64,000 nucleotides of DNA, from the NCBI GenBank assembly GCA_946615905.1, contig CAMOIE010000004.1, positions 62,001 to 126,000 of the forward strand. The letters are read 5' to 3'. The stretch comes from an uncultured Treponema sp. Lineage in GTDB: Bacteria > Spirochaetota > Spirochaetia > Treponematales > Treponemataceae. Of this stretch, positions 54,385-61,312 are shown one piece after another (the stretch's first letter is position 1; the number at the start of each line of letters is the position of its first letter). Under the pieces are notes generated by a model. It made no database searches, was not told the origin of the DNA, and worked only from the letters and a program-made list of their open reading frames with translations. A program made the position numbers and the translations under genes.

Positions 54385-54906
54385 ATGAAAAAACTTACCG
54401 CAATTCTTGCGCTTCTTTGCGCGTTTTCGCTCACATTCGCCCAGAAAGCCGGCGAAAAAATCCAGATTGACACGAAGGACTTTGGCGGCGCCACCGTCAC
54501 GAGCGACCGCTTTTCTCAAAACACGCTCACGATGCTCAACATCTGGGGAACGTTCTGCCCGCCGTGCATCCGCGAGATGCCAGACCTTGCCAAACTGAAC
54601 GAGGCGAACAAAGCTAAAGGTATCGAAGTCATCGGCATCCCAATCGACATCGTTGACCGAAACGGAAACATTCTTCAAAAGCAGAAAGCCGACGGCGACG
54701 CGATTATCAAAACGACAGGAGCTGCCTATACGCACATCGTCCCAACGAAGGAAATGCTGGGCGGTCTTTTGCGGAACATTCAGGCGGTTCCCGCGACGAT
54801 TTTTGTTGACAAAAACGGAAAGCAGGTCGGCGAAATGTACCTTGGCGCAAGAAGCCAAAAGGACTGGCAGAAAATCATCGACGACTTGCTCAAAAAACAG
54901 AAGTAG
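54385..54906 (+). CDS. TlpA-like periplasmic thioredoxin
   Basis: A 173-residue exported protein. The signal peptide (KKLTAILALLCAFSLTFA) is followed by a thioredoxin-fold domain with active site LNIWGTFCPPCIREMPDLAK (CPPC) and the cis-Pro segment NIQAVPATIFVDKNGKQVG. TlpA/ResA proteins exchange thiols with partner proteins outside the cytoplasm. GGAGG precedes the ATG. It uses the GC-rich codons seen in the UGSC-like and 4Fe-4S genes and may serve the same pathway. A clear TGCCACA array is not present upstream, only a weak CGCCACG. The stop TAG is the first base group of the repeat element at 54905. Confidence 0.9.
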   Translation: MKKLTAILALLCAFSLTFAQKAGEKIQIDTKDFGGATVTSDRFSQNTLTMLNIWGTFCPPCIREMPDLAKLNEANKAKGIEVIGIPIDIVDRNGNILQKQKADGDAIIKTTGAAYTHIVPTKEMLGGLLRNIQAVPATIFVDKNGKQVGEMYLGARSQKDWQKIIDDLLKKQK

Positions 54907-55140
54907 GGCGCTCCCCGCCGTGCTGTTGCACGGCGGGTCGGGCTTTCCGCACTTCGCCGTCTTGCGCGGCTCATCCCTCACTTGCGTTCGGGACTGCCTT
55001 ACGGCAGGTGCTACAATCCCTAGCGCTTTTGATCTGTCGCCATGGATGGCGACAAAAAGCAAAGACAGAAATCGCGACTGCGAGTTCTGTCGGGGTGCCG
55101 GAGTCATGGACGACGACGACACCCCTGCAATCCCTAGCGC
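54905..55140. repeat. Extragenic repeat element, copy A
   Basis: The element begins AGGGCGCTCCCCGCC, contains GGCGGGTCGGGCTTT and ends CAATCCCTAGCGC; a second ~127-bp unit (55014-55140) again ends CAATCCCTAGCGC. That unit recurs at 56307-56430 with few changes, including the GTCGCCATGGATGGCGAC palindrome. No coding potential is evident. Confidence 0.75.
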
Positions 55141-55145
55141 AAAAG

Positions 55146-56123
55146 TCACTCAAACGAAAATTTCATCTTCCAGCTTTGGCGGATTTTATCGAGAAGGCTT
55201 ATTAAAGCCACGCTGTCTTCCGGGGTGAAAATCTTGCTTGAAAGTTCCTTGTTTTTTACACAGCGGGTCACTTCCTGGATTTCGTATTCGTAGCCGTTTA
55301 CTTCCGGCGGAAAATCAAGCGTCATGCTTTCGCCGTCGTTCGGCTTTATGGTCAAGGAAAAGGCTTTTTGAAAATCCGGAATGTAAATGCTTGCCTTCTC
55401 AAAGAATAGAGCCGCCTGCCTTTCAATTTGCAAGCCGATGCTTTGCGTTGAGTGGGCGCTTCTTTCGCCTGAAAACTCAAACTGAATCGCGCTGAAATCG
55501 TCTGTCCCGTACTCGTTGAAATGCACTTTTGAAGAAAAATCTTTTGGCAAGCCTTTCATTATCATGCAAAGAAATCCGAGGTTGTAGATTCCGATGTCTA
55601 AAAGTGCGCCGCCTGCAAGCTCTGACTTGAACTTGCGCTCCCGTCTTGCCCCGCTTGCAATAAATCCGTAGTCGCAGCGGGCATGAATCAGTTTTCCGTA
55701 TTTGTTTGATTCGATTATCTCAAGAAGTTTTTTGTACAGCGGCAAAAATCGAATCCAAAAGGCTTCCATAATAAAAAGACCTTTTTCTTTTGCCGTGTCA
55801 TAAAGGGTTTGGGCGTCCTTTGCATTTGTTGTAAAAGGCTTTTCGACAAGGACATTTTTCTTGCAGTCCAAGGCGAGCATGGCGTTCTCAAAGTGCAGGT
55901 TGTTTGGGGTGGCAATGTAGACCGCGTCAATTTCATCGTCTTCGCAGAGTTCCTTGTAAGAACCGTAGCTTTTTGGAATCTTGAATTCTTTGGCAAAACT
56001 TTCGGCAACTTCTTTTTTTCGCGACGCAACCCCAAGCAATTTTTCTTCGTTAGAGTTCATCGCATTGACCGTTTTTGCAAAAGTTTTGGCTATCGATCCC
56101 GTCGCAAGAATTCCCCAGTTCAT
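55146..56123 (-). CDS. Gfo/Idh/MocA-family oxidoreductase
   Basis: A 325-residue NAD(P)-dependent dehydrogenase. The Rossmann N-terminus is MNWGILATGSIAKTFAKTVN (GxGxxA type, here ATGSIA). The family motif VLVEKPFTTNAKDAQTLYD contains the EKP signature, and the C-terminal sheet domain includes SELAGGALLDIGIYNLGFLC. Members oxidise or reduce sugars such as inositol, glucose or dihydrodiols; the substrate here is not evident. GAGGTG precedes ATG 56123. It stands alone between two copies of the repeat element. Confidence 0.9.
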   Translation of the reverse strand: MNWGILATGSIAKTFAKTVNAMNSNEEKLLGVASRKKEVAESFAKEFKIPKSYGSYKELCEDDEIDAVYIATPNNLHFENAMLALDCKKNVLVEKPFTTNAKDAQTLYDTAKEKGLFIMEAFWIRFLPLYKKLLEIIESNKYGKLIHARCDYGFIASGARRERKFKSELAGGALLDIGIYNLGFLCMIMKGLPKDFSSKVHFNEYGTDDFSAIQFEFSGERSAHSTQSIGLQIERQAALFFEKASIYIPDFQKAFSLTIKPNDGESMTLDFPPEVNGYEYEIQEVTRCVKNKELSSKIFTPEDSVALISLLDKIRQSWKMKFSFE

Positions 56124-56198
56124 AAAGTCACCTCGTGTTCTAAATGTAGTATGACTTTGCACTCCGGTCAAGAAATTTCTCTTTTCTCCCGCAGAAAC

Positions 56199-56430
56199 AG
56201 GGCGCTCCCCGCCTACCGGCGGGTCGGGCTTTGCGCCGTTCCGCGCTAACCGCGCTCCATTCGTCGCAACCTTACGGTTGCTTCCGAACGCCTTGCGGCG
56301 CGGATCCAATCCCTAGCGCTTTTGATCTGTCGCCATGGATGGCGACAAAAAGCAAAGACAGAAATCGCGACCGCGAGTTCTGTCGGGTTGTCGGAGTCAT
56401 GGACGACGACAACCCTGCAATCCCTAGCGC
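56199..56430. repeat. Extragenic repeat element, copy B
   Basis: Same layout as copy A: AGGGCGCTCCCCGCC, GGCGGGTCGGGCTTT, CAATCCCTAGCGC near 56307-56320, then the ~125-bp unit ending CAATCCCTAGCGC-type at 56430. The two copies flank the oxidoreductase gene in direct orientation. Confidence 0.75.
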
Positions 56431-56442
56431 ATTATGGTCATC

Positions 56443-56769
56443 TCAGTCAACGAGCATTTCTTTGATAACTCGTTTGACTTCCTTAATTTCGTGTTGCTTT
56501 ATTGAGCCGAGATTTTTCACTAATCTTTCCTGGTCAACGGTTCTTATCTGATCCAAAACAATCCATCCCTGCTTTTCTTCGAATTTTACTTCGACTCTTG
56601 TAGGATATGAATGCGATTTTGTCGTCATCGGGGCAATCATTACAGTTGAAAGATTGTCGTTCATTTCATCTGGCGAAATAATCAGACAAGGTCGTGTCTT
56701 TTTGATTTCATGTCCGACAGTCGGGTCAAGATTAATCAAATGGACTTCGTATTGGCTTACCATTCCCAT
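56443..56769 (-). CDS. mazF: MazF-type toxin
   Basis: A 108-residue MazF/PemK endoribonuclease. Family features are the beta strand YEVHLINLDPTVGHEIKKTR with the catalytic Arg, PCLIISPDEMNDNL, VMIAPMTTKSHSYPTRVEV, and GWIVLDQIRTVDQERL. It cuts mRNA at short sequences when not bound by antitoxin. AGGAG lies seven bases before ATG 56769, inside the end of the antitoxin gene, and the two overlap by 13 bp. A second ATG lies two codons later. Confidence 0.92.
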   Translation of the reverse strand: MGMVSQYEVHLINLDPTVGHEIKKTRPCLIISPDEMNDNLSTVMIAPMTTKSHSYPTRVEVKFEEKQGWIVLDQIRTVDQERLVKNLGSIKQHEIKEVKRVIKEMLVD

Positions 56770-56996
56770 TCAAAAGCTCCTGACTCAGGAAGTTCATCAA
56801 GGACATCCTCTTTGTTGGCGTGCATTTGGGCAAACGCTTCTGCCCATCCTTTGCGAGGATTTTTTACAGGAGAGAGCATGATTCCGTTGTCAGTAACTTC
56901 CATTTCCATTTTGTCTGTTACATTGAACTTGTCGAGAATGAGTTTTGGAAGTCTGATACCCCTTGAATTTCCAATCGGAACGACTGAAACTAACAT
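56757..56996 (-). CDS. mazE: MazE-type antitoxin
   Basis: A 79-residue AbrB/MazE-fold antitoxin: MLVSVVPIGNSRGIRLPKLI, with NSRGIRLPK as the family DNA-binding signature, then DKMEMEVTDNGIMLSPV, and an acidic C-terminus (LDELPESGAFEWEW) that would cover the toxin. GGGGG precedes ATG 56996; the frame reaches further upstream over the promoter. It is first in the operon and probably represses it together with MazF. Confidence 0.88.
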   Translation of the reverse strand: MLVSVVPIGNSRGIRLPKLILDKFNVTDKMEMEVTDNGIMLSPVKNPRKGWAEAFAQMHANKEDVLDELPESGAFEWEW

Positions 56997-57018
56997 AACA
57001 CGCCCCCTGCAATTATTT

Positions 57019-57056
57019 TGTAATGTAATTATAATGTAATAACACTGTAAGGTCAA
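57019..57056 (-). promoter_or_regulatory. mazEF promoter with repeated operator half-sites
   Basis: On the minus strand TTGACC (57051-57056), a 17-bp spacer and TATAAT (57028-57033). The -10 box lies between two direct repeats of TTACATTA, a likely MazE binding arrangement. Confidence 0.75.
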
Positions 57057-57139
57057 CTTTCAGTCGAAAAAACGAAGCCACGCCAAAGAAATTATCACAA
57101 ATATGCAATTCCGTGATACTATGCGATAGGAGAATAATT

Positions 57140-57724
57140 ATGAAAAGATTCCTTGCTCTTTTGATTTTTGCACTTTTTCCACTTGCGATTTTTGCCGCAC
57201 CGTTTGGTCTCAAAATGGGCATGACGCTTGACCAAATTGCCGAGCAGTGCGAAGAAGAACCGTCTTATGTAAAAGATGATGTTTATTTGGTCAAACCTAT
57301 AAAAAAGCATCCTCTTTTCTCTTATTATGCTGTTTATGTGAACGAGAAAACGGGGCTTTATCAAATCCGAGCAATATCTGATTCAGTTACTTGCAACAAG
57401 TATGGAACGGAAATTCAAAATGCTTTTAATAGCGTAAAAGACAGAATTGCTAAAACATACGGCAGACCGAAAATCATAAATAAATTGGACTCAAATAGTA
57501 TATGGACAGAAGATTCTTATTGGTTCCAAGCTTTAAAAGATGGTGCAAGACAGCTTTCTGCCATTTGGGGTGAAAAGACAGAACTTGCAGATGGCTTGGT
57601 TTCAGTAGCTTTGGACTGCGTGGCTGATACTGATGCTTTTCATTATCAAGATGCTCATTTAGTTTTGTATTACTATTTCAATAACGCTGGCTCTGTGGAA
57701 GATGAGCAAGATTCTGTATTTTAA
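57140..57724 (+). CDS. Secreted protein of the FGLKMGMT family
   Basis: A 194-residue exported protein starting MKRFLALLIFALFPLAIFAA, then PFGLKMGMTLDQIAEQCEEE. It is a paralogue of 50893-51489 over its full length: KHPLFSYYAVYVNEKTGLYQ, IRAISDSVTCNKYGTEIQNA and a Tyr-rich, acidic end. AGGAG precedes this ATG; a nine-residue extension upstream has none. The helicase-nuclease gene starts 37 bp later on the same strand. Role is unknown. Confidence 0.7.
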   Translation: MKRFLALLIFALFPLAIFAAPFGLKMGMTLDQIAEQCEEEPSYVKDDVYLVKPIKKHPLFSYYAVYVNEKTGLYQIRAISDSVTCNKYGTEIQNAFNSVKDRIAKTYGRPKIINKLDSNSIWTEDSYWFQALKDGARQLSAIWGEKTELADGLVSVALDCVADTDAFHYQDAHLVLYYYFNNAGSVEDEQDSVF

Positions 57725-57761
57725 TTCTGAATACTAATACAATTTACATGAGATAAGCTGT

Positions 57762-60314
57762 ATGGACGACTTTATCGTTTTTCTGACAGACAGATACGGC
57801 AGAAAAGACAGAACGCACGAAATAAAAAGCATTCAGCAAAGTCAAAACCAAAAAGTTTTTCAAATCGAATTTCTCAACAATGCCGTCTACACTTACAAAA
57901 CAGAAAATGTGCAGATTGTCAAAAATTGCCTGAGTGATAAAAAATCGGCTGGAGTGTTTGACTATCTAATGCAAATGGCGCATTTCAGCGAAATGAGAAA
58001 TGACAACGGCGACAACCTGCTTGTTAAAAATTTGGAAAAAACGAAATTCATCAACGAAGATTCGGTACTCGCACGCTATTTAAATCCTAACACAAAACAC
58101 ACCGATAACAGCCCAAAAATATCTTCTCCGATTTTTCCATTCGGTTGCAACAACAGCCAGATAAAGGCGGTAAAAACTGCGCTCAACAATCCTGTAAGCA
58201 TAATACAAGGTCCTCCCGGAACTGGAAAGACGCAGACGATTTTGAACATAATCGCAAATCTTTTGATGAATGAAAAGACGGTGCTTGTCGTTTCAAACAA
58301 CAATTCCGCGACGGCAAATGTCTATGAAAAACTTGCTTCAGAAAAATATCAGATGGACTTTATATGCGCAACTTTGGGAAGAAAGGACAACATCGACAAA
58401 TTCATCGCGGAGCAAAAGCGATTTTATCCAGAAGGCTTAAAAACATGGCGCACCATACCGCCGACTTTTCAAGTGCTTCTTTCTGATGACATAGCAAAAC
58501 TGGAATCATATTTTTCTGCCAAAGAGCGCATTGCCCAAATAAAAGAAGAACTCAGTCACATAGATCTTGAGTCAAAATATTTTGCTGAAAGCAATGCGTC
58601 TGCTTTTTATGAGCGCTCAAGGCTTGAAAATCAAAAATCTTCTGTACTTTTGACTCTTTTGCAAAAAGTGCAATTCAAATACGCGGAAAAAGAGAAGTTC
58701 GGATTTTTCTTGAAGTGGAAACTGAATGCAAAATATAAATTGTGCGGATTCAAATTTTGGAAACTGGACGAAGAAAAACTTCTTGCGACATTAAAATTTC
58801 TCTATTATCAAATAAAACCGAATGAACTGCGGACAGAACTTGCTGAAAAAGAAAATGCCATTTTGGGATTCAACCCTGAAGAAGTTTATAAGAAGTGCTT
58901 GGATAACTTAAAATCTAAACTCGCGCATCGGTACTCAAATGCGGAAAGACCGCACTATGAGAGCGGCAAGGATTTCTATTACAGCATGAATTCCTTCACA
59001 AAAGAATATCCTGTGATAATGAGCACGACTTTTTCTTCAAGGGCGGCTCTCGGTGGAAGCAAAGATTTTCTGTTTGACTATGTGATTATGGACGAGGCAA
59101 GTCAAGTTGATGTCGTGACTGGCGCGATAGCCATGTCTTGCTGTAAAAACGCCGTGATTGTCGGAGACAAAATGCAGTTACCGAATGTAATTCCAGAACA
59201 GCAAAAGTTGATAATCCAAAAATATTTTGAAGCGGCACATATCGCAGACGGCTATAATTTTTTGAACAGTTTTTTGGCTTCGATTGAAAAAGTTTTGCCC
59301 AACACTCCGCAGACTCTTTTACGCGAGCATTATCGTTGTCATCCAAAGATAATTAATTTTTGCAATCAACAGTTTTACGGTGGAAAACTGTTGATAATGA
59401 CAGAGGACAAAGGCGAGGAAAATGTCTTACAGGCAGTTAAGACCGTCCCTGGAAATTTCTGCTCAGAGCATTACAATCAGCGTCAAATCGATGTCATAAA
59501 AAATGAAATTTTGCCACGCTATTCAGAAACGGAAATTAAAAATCTTGGAATCATCGCGCCCTACAACAATCAGACAAACGCCATAAAATCTCAGATACAG
59601 GGAATCGACAGCGACACCGTGCATAAATATCAAGGACGGGAAAAGGACAACATCATAATAACGACCGTTGACAATAAGATTTCTGATTTTGCCGATGATG
59701 CGAATCTTATGAATGTCGCCATTTCTCGCGCAAAGAAAAAACTCGCTGTAGTTCTAAACGGCAACGAAGAATATAACAGGAACTATGAGGCACTTTTAAA
59801 ATACATCGAGCATAACAATTTCTCTGTCAGCGAGAGCAAATTGAATTCCATATTTGATTTTCTCTACACAAAAGAAAGCGTGGAAAAATTCAACTATCTT
59901 AGATCGATAAAGAAGATTTCCAAATTTAACAGCGAAAACGCGATGAACGATTTGCTCGCAAAAATCACAAGTGAAGAAAAATACTCAAAATTTGGCTTTG
60001 TCTTTGAGCTTCCCTTACGCGATATTGTATCGAAGAATTTTGTCGGAACACTGCCACAAGAACTTTCAGACTATGCAAGCCGAAGCTGGAGCCATGTTGA
60101 TTTTACAATTTTCAACAAAGTTACAAAAGAAATCCTCTTTGGAATAGAAGTCGACGGATATACCTATCACAAAAGGGGAACGGTTCAGTCTGAGCGCGAC
60201 AAGAAAAAAGACAGAATTTTCAGCGAATATCTTAAAATCGAACTTTTGCGATTTGGAACAAAGGGGTCAGATGAAGAGGAGATAATCAAGACGAAGTTCG
60301 ATGAATTTCTTTAG
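57762..60314 (+). CDS. SF1 helicase fused to a C-terminal nuclease domain
   Basis: An 850-residue protein of the DNA2/Upf1-like helicase group. Walker A is IIQGPPGTGKTQTILNIIAN, Walker B is YVIMDEASQVDVVT, motif IV is LREHYRCHPKIINFCNQQFY, and motifs V/VI are VHKYQGREKDNIIITTVDN and LMNVAISRAKKKLAV. The last ~130 residues look like a PD-(D/E)xK nuclease of the DUF2726/REase_MTES_1575 type: SHVDFTIFNKVTKEILFGIE followed by VDGYTYHKRG. Helicase-nuclease fusions of this kind are often anti-phage or plasmid-control proteins. It ends at a strong terminator. Confidence 0.85.
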   Translation: MDDFIVFLTDRYGRKDRTHEIKSIQQSQNQKVFQIEFLNNAVYTYKTENVQIVKNCLSDKKSAGVFDYLMQMAHFSEMRNDNGDNLLVKNLEKTKFINEDSVLARYLNPNTKHTDNSPKISSPIFPFGCNNSQIKAVKTALNNPVSIIQGPPGTGKTQTILNIIANLLMNEKTVLVVSNNNSATANVYEKLASEKYQMDFICATLGRKDNIDKFIAEQKRFYPEGLKTWRTIPPTFQVLLSDDIAKLESYFSAKERIAQIKEELSHIDLESKYFAESNASAFYERSRLENQKSSVLLTLLQKVQFKYAEKEKFGFFLKWKLNAKYKLCGFKFWKLDEEKLLATLKFLYYQIKPNELRTELAEKENAILGFNPEEVYKKCLDNLKSKLAHRYSNAERPHYESGKDFYYSMNSFTKEYPVIMSTTFSSRAALGGSKDFLFDYVIMDEASQVDVVTGAIAMSCCKNAVIVGDKMQLPNVIPEQQKLIIQKYFEAAHIADGYNFLNSFLASIEKVLPNTPQTLLREHYRCHPKIINFCNQQFYGGKLLIMTEDKGEENVLQAVKTVPGNFCSEHYNQRQIDVIKNEILPRYSETEIKNLGIIAPYNNQTNAIKSQIQGIDSDTVHKYQGREKDNIIITTVDNKISDFADDANLMNVAISRAKKKLAVVLNGNEEYNRNYEALLKYIEHNNFSVSESKLNSIFDFLYTKESVEKFNYLRSIKKISKFNSENAMNDLLAKITSEEKYSKFGFVFELPLRDIVSKNFVGTLPQELSDYASRSWSHVDFTIFNKVTKEILFGIEVDGYTYHKRGTVQSERDKKKDRIFSEYLKIELLRFGTKGSDEEEIIKTKFDEFL

Positions 60315-60343
60315 TGTTTTTAAGCGTGCATGAAAATGCTCAC

Positions 60344-60457
60344 CAAAAATAAAACCACCCTCACAGGTGGTTTTTGAAAAATTTGGATGGGCGGCGTATC
60401 CATCATATCAGGTTCCCTTTCGGGAGCGCAGGGTGCCTTTCCTGCTCGTCAAATTTC
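60344..60457 (-). ncRNA. Candidate small structured RNA
   Basis: A strong minus-strand promoter (TTGACG 60487-60492, 17-bp spacer, TATATT 60464-60469) would start an RNA of about 115 nt that ends at the bidirectional terminator. The RNA can fold: AAAUUUG pairs with CAAAUUU to close it, with internal CCCGAAAGGG, CAGG/CCUG and GGAU/AUCC stems. It contains GAACCUGAU, which also occurs in thiamine riboswitches, but CUGAGA is missing and no gene follows, so it is not that class. SRP RNA was considered; the GGAA loop motif is missing. The RNA begins right after the PBECR-type toxin gene. Confidence 0.5.
60351..60375. terminator. Bidirectional terminator
   Basis: AAAACCACC pairs with GGTGGTTTT around a short loop. 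On the plus strand it is followed by TTTTT, and on the minus strand by TTTTATTTTT. It ends the helicase transcript in one direction and the small RNA candidate in the other. Confidence 0.9.
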
Positions 60458-60463
60458 ATCTTC

Positions 60464-60492
60464 AATATAACAGTGGATAGTCAATCCGTCAA
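60464..60492 (-). promoter_or_regulatory. Promoter of the candidate small RNA
   Basis: TTGACG and TATATT with a 17-bp spacer; the -35 box overlaps the stop codon of the PBECR-type gene. Confidence 0.65.
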
Positions 60493-60857
60493 GTCTCTGG
60501 CGAAATCTTTTTTAGTCGCCCGCTTTTACAATATGCGTCTATTTTTGACTTTTTTACATCATACATAGTTGCGACATAATACAAACTTTTGTCCGCATCA
60601 AGTTTTATGCTGACAAAAATATCGTCCTTAAAGCACTTTACCAACTCGATTGCACCGTCCGTAAAACCCGCGTAGTCTGGGGAAGTGATTATTTCGGGCA
60701 GAAAATCAAGATATTTTGCTGCGACGAAGTGCTTCCGTTTTAGCAAATGTGCCAAAAGCCCTTTTGAACGAAAAATCGCAAAATTAGGCAGATTGAGTCC
60801 GAGCAACTCGTTGATTTTTGAGTTGAAATCTGAGATTTTCAGAAGTTTGTCGCTCAT
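60489..60857 (-). CDS. PBECR3-type putative nuclease toxin
   Basis: A 122-residue protein. The C-terminal ~70 residues match the phage-associated Barnase/EndoU/ColE5-like (PBECR3) pattern: PEIITSPDYAGFTDGAIELV, then DIFVSIKLDADKSLYYVATM, then DVKKSKIDAYCKSGRLKKI. The N-terminal half is a basic helical region (FRSKGLLAHLLKRKHFVAAK). It is predicted to cut RNA; no protein antitoxin gene is adjacent. ATG 60857 is used; the preceding codon is TTG. The small-RNA promoter starts inside its stop codon. Confidence 0.7.
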   Translation of the reverse strand: MSDKLLKISDFNSKINELLGLNLPNFAIFRSKGLLAHLLKRKHFVAAKYLDFLPEIITSPDYAGFTDGAIELVKCFKDDIFVSIKLDADKSLYYVATMYDVKKSKIDAYCKSGRLKKISPET

Positions 60858-60934
60858 CAATAAAACTATAGCAGTAAAATAAATATCTGTCTGTAGTTTT
60901 CTGGCATGTGTAATTTTCCCCCCAAAAAAAACTC

Positions 60935-60991
60935 TGCCACAGTTTTGCCACAGCTTCTCGTTTGCTTTGCCACAGGGAACTGTTTTATAAT
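60935..60991 (+). promoter_or_regulatory. Promoter of the CXXC/4Fe-4S operon with TGCCACA boxes
   Basis: TGCCACA starts at 60935, 60946 and 60968 (spacing 11 and 22). The last ends 11 bp before TATAAT (60986-60991), and no -35 box is present. Box spacing, distance to -10, and most intervening bases are the same as at 47792-47848. Confidence 0.8.
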
Positions 60992-61005
60992 AGGTGCATA
61001 GATAT

Positions 61006-61124
61006 AGGGCGCTCCCCCGCCGGGAGTTCGGCTTCGCTCACCCACCGGCGGGTCGGGCTTTGCGGGGTTCCGCTATCGCTTCATTGCCTACGGCAACGCT
61101 TCGCGCCCCTACAATCCCTAGCGC
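61006..61124. repeat. Extragenic repeat element, copy C, in a leader
   Basis: AGGGCGCTCCCCCGCC, GGCGGGTCGGGCTTT and CAATCCCTAGCGC identify the same element as copies A and B. It lies between the regulated promoter and the CXXC-protein gene, so it becomes part of the mRNA leader. Confidence 0.7.
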
Positions 61125-61143
61125 ATAAAAAGCGGAGGCTTTC

Positions 61144-61311
61144 ATGCAAAACTCACCCGAAAAAAATCATCGCACTCTTTCTCGCTTTGTTCCCGCGCTC
61201 GTTCTTTTGTTCGGAATCACGCTCGTCGTTTTGGGCATCTTCCGCGGAGAAGTGGATGTCGTCTTGGGCAAGGCGACTCGAATCTGCCTTGAGTGCATAG
61301 GAATCGGCTGA
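61144..61311 (+). CDS. CD1871A-like CXXC small membrane protein
   Basis: A 55-residue protein, MQNSPEKNHRTLSRFVPALV and onward, with one membrane helix (FVPALVLLFGITLVVLGIF) and an ending GKATRICLECIGIG, the hallmark of the CD1871A family with its CLEC (CxxC) pair. GCGGAGG lies before the ATG. The stop overlaps the next gene region by one base (TGATATG), so it is translated with the 4Fe-4S membrane protein. It probably carries electrons or thiols with that partner, as inferred from the constant pairing of these families. Confidence 0.85.
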   Translation: MQNSPEKNHRTLSRFVPALVLLFGITLVVLGIFRGEVDVVLGKATRICLECIGIG

Positions 61312-61312
61312 T

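Noticed and set aside
54313-55149. Long minus-strand frames opposite the TlpA-like gene, the UGSC-like gene and gltB
   Set aside because: They mirror GC-rich codon use of the real genes on the other strand; their translations are Arg/Ser-rich with no domain.
60400-60457. TPP riboswitch, from GAACCUGAU on the minus strand
   Set aside because: The CUGAGA segment and the P4/P5 arm are not present, and no thiamine gene follows the element.
60376-60457. SRP (4.5S) RNA
   Set aside because: The size fits, but the conserved GGAA loop and flanking AGCAG segment could not be found on either strand.
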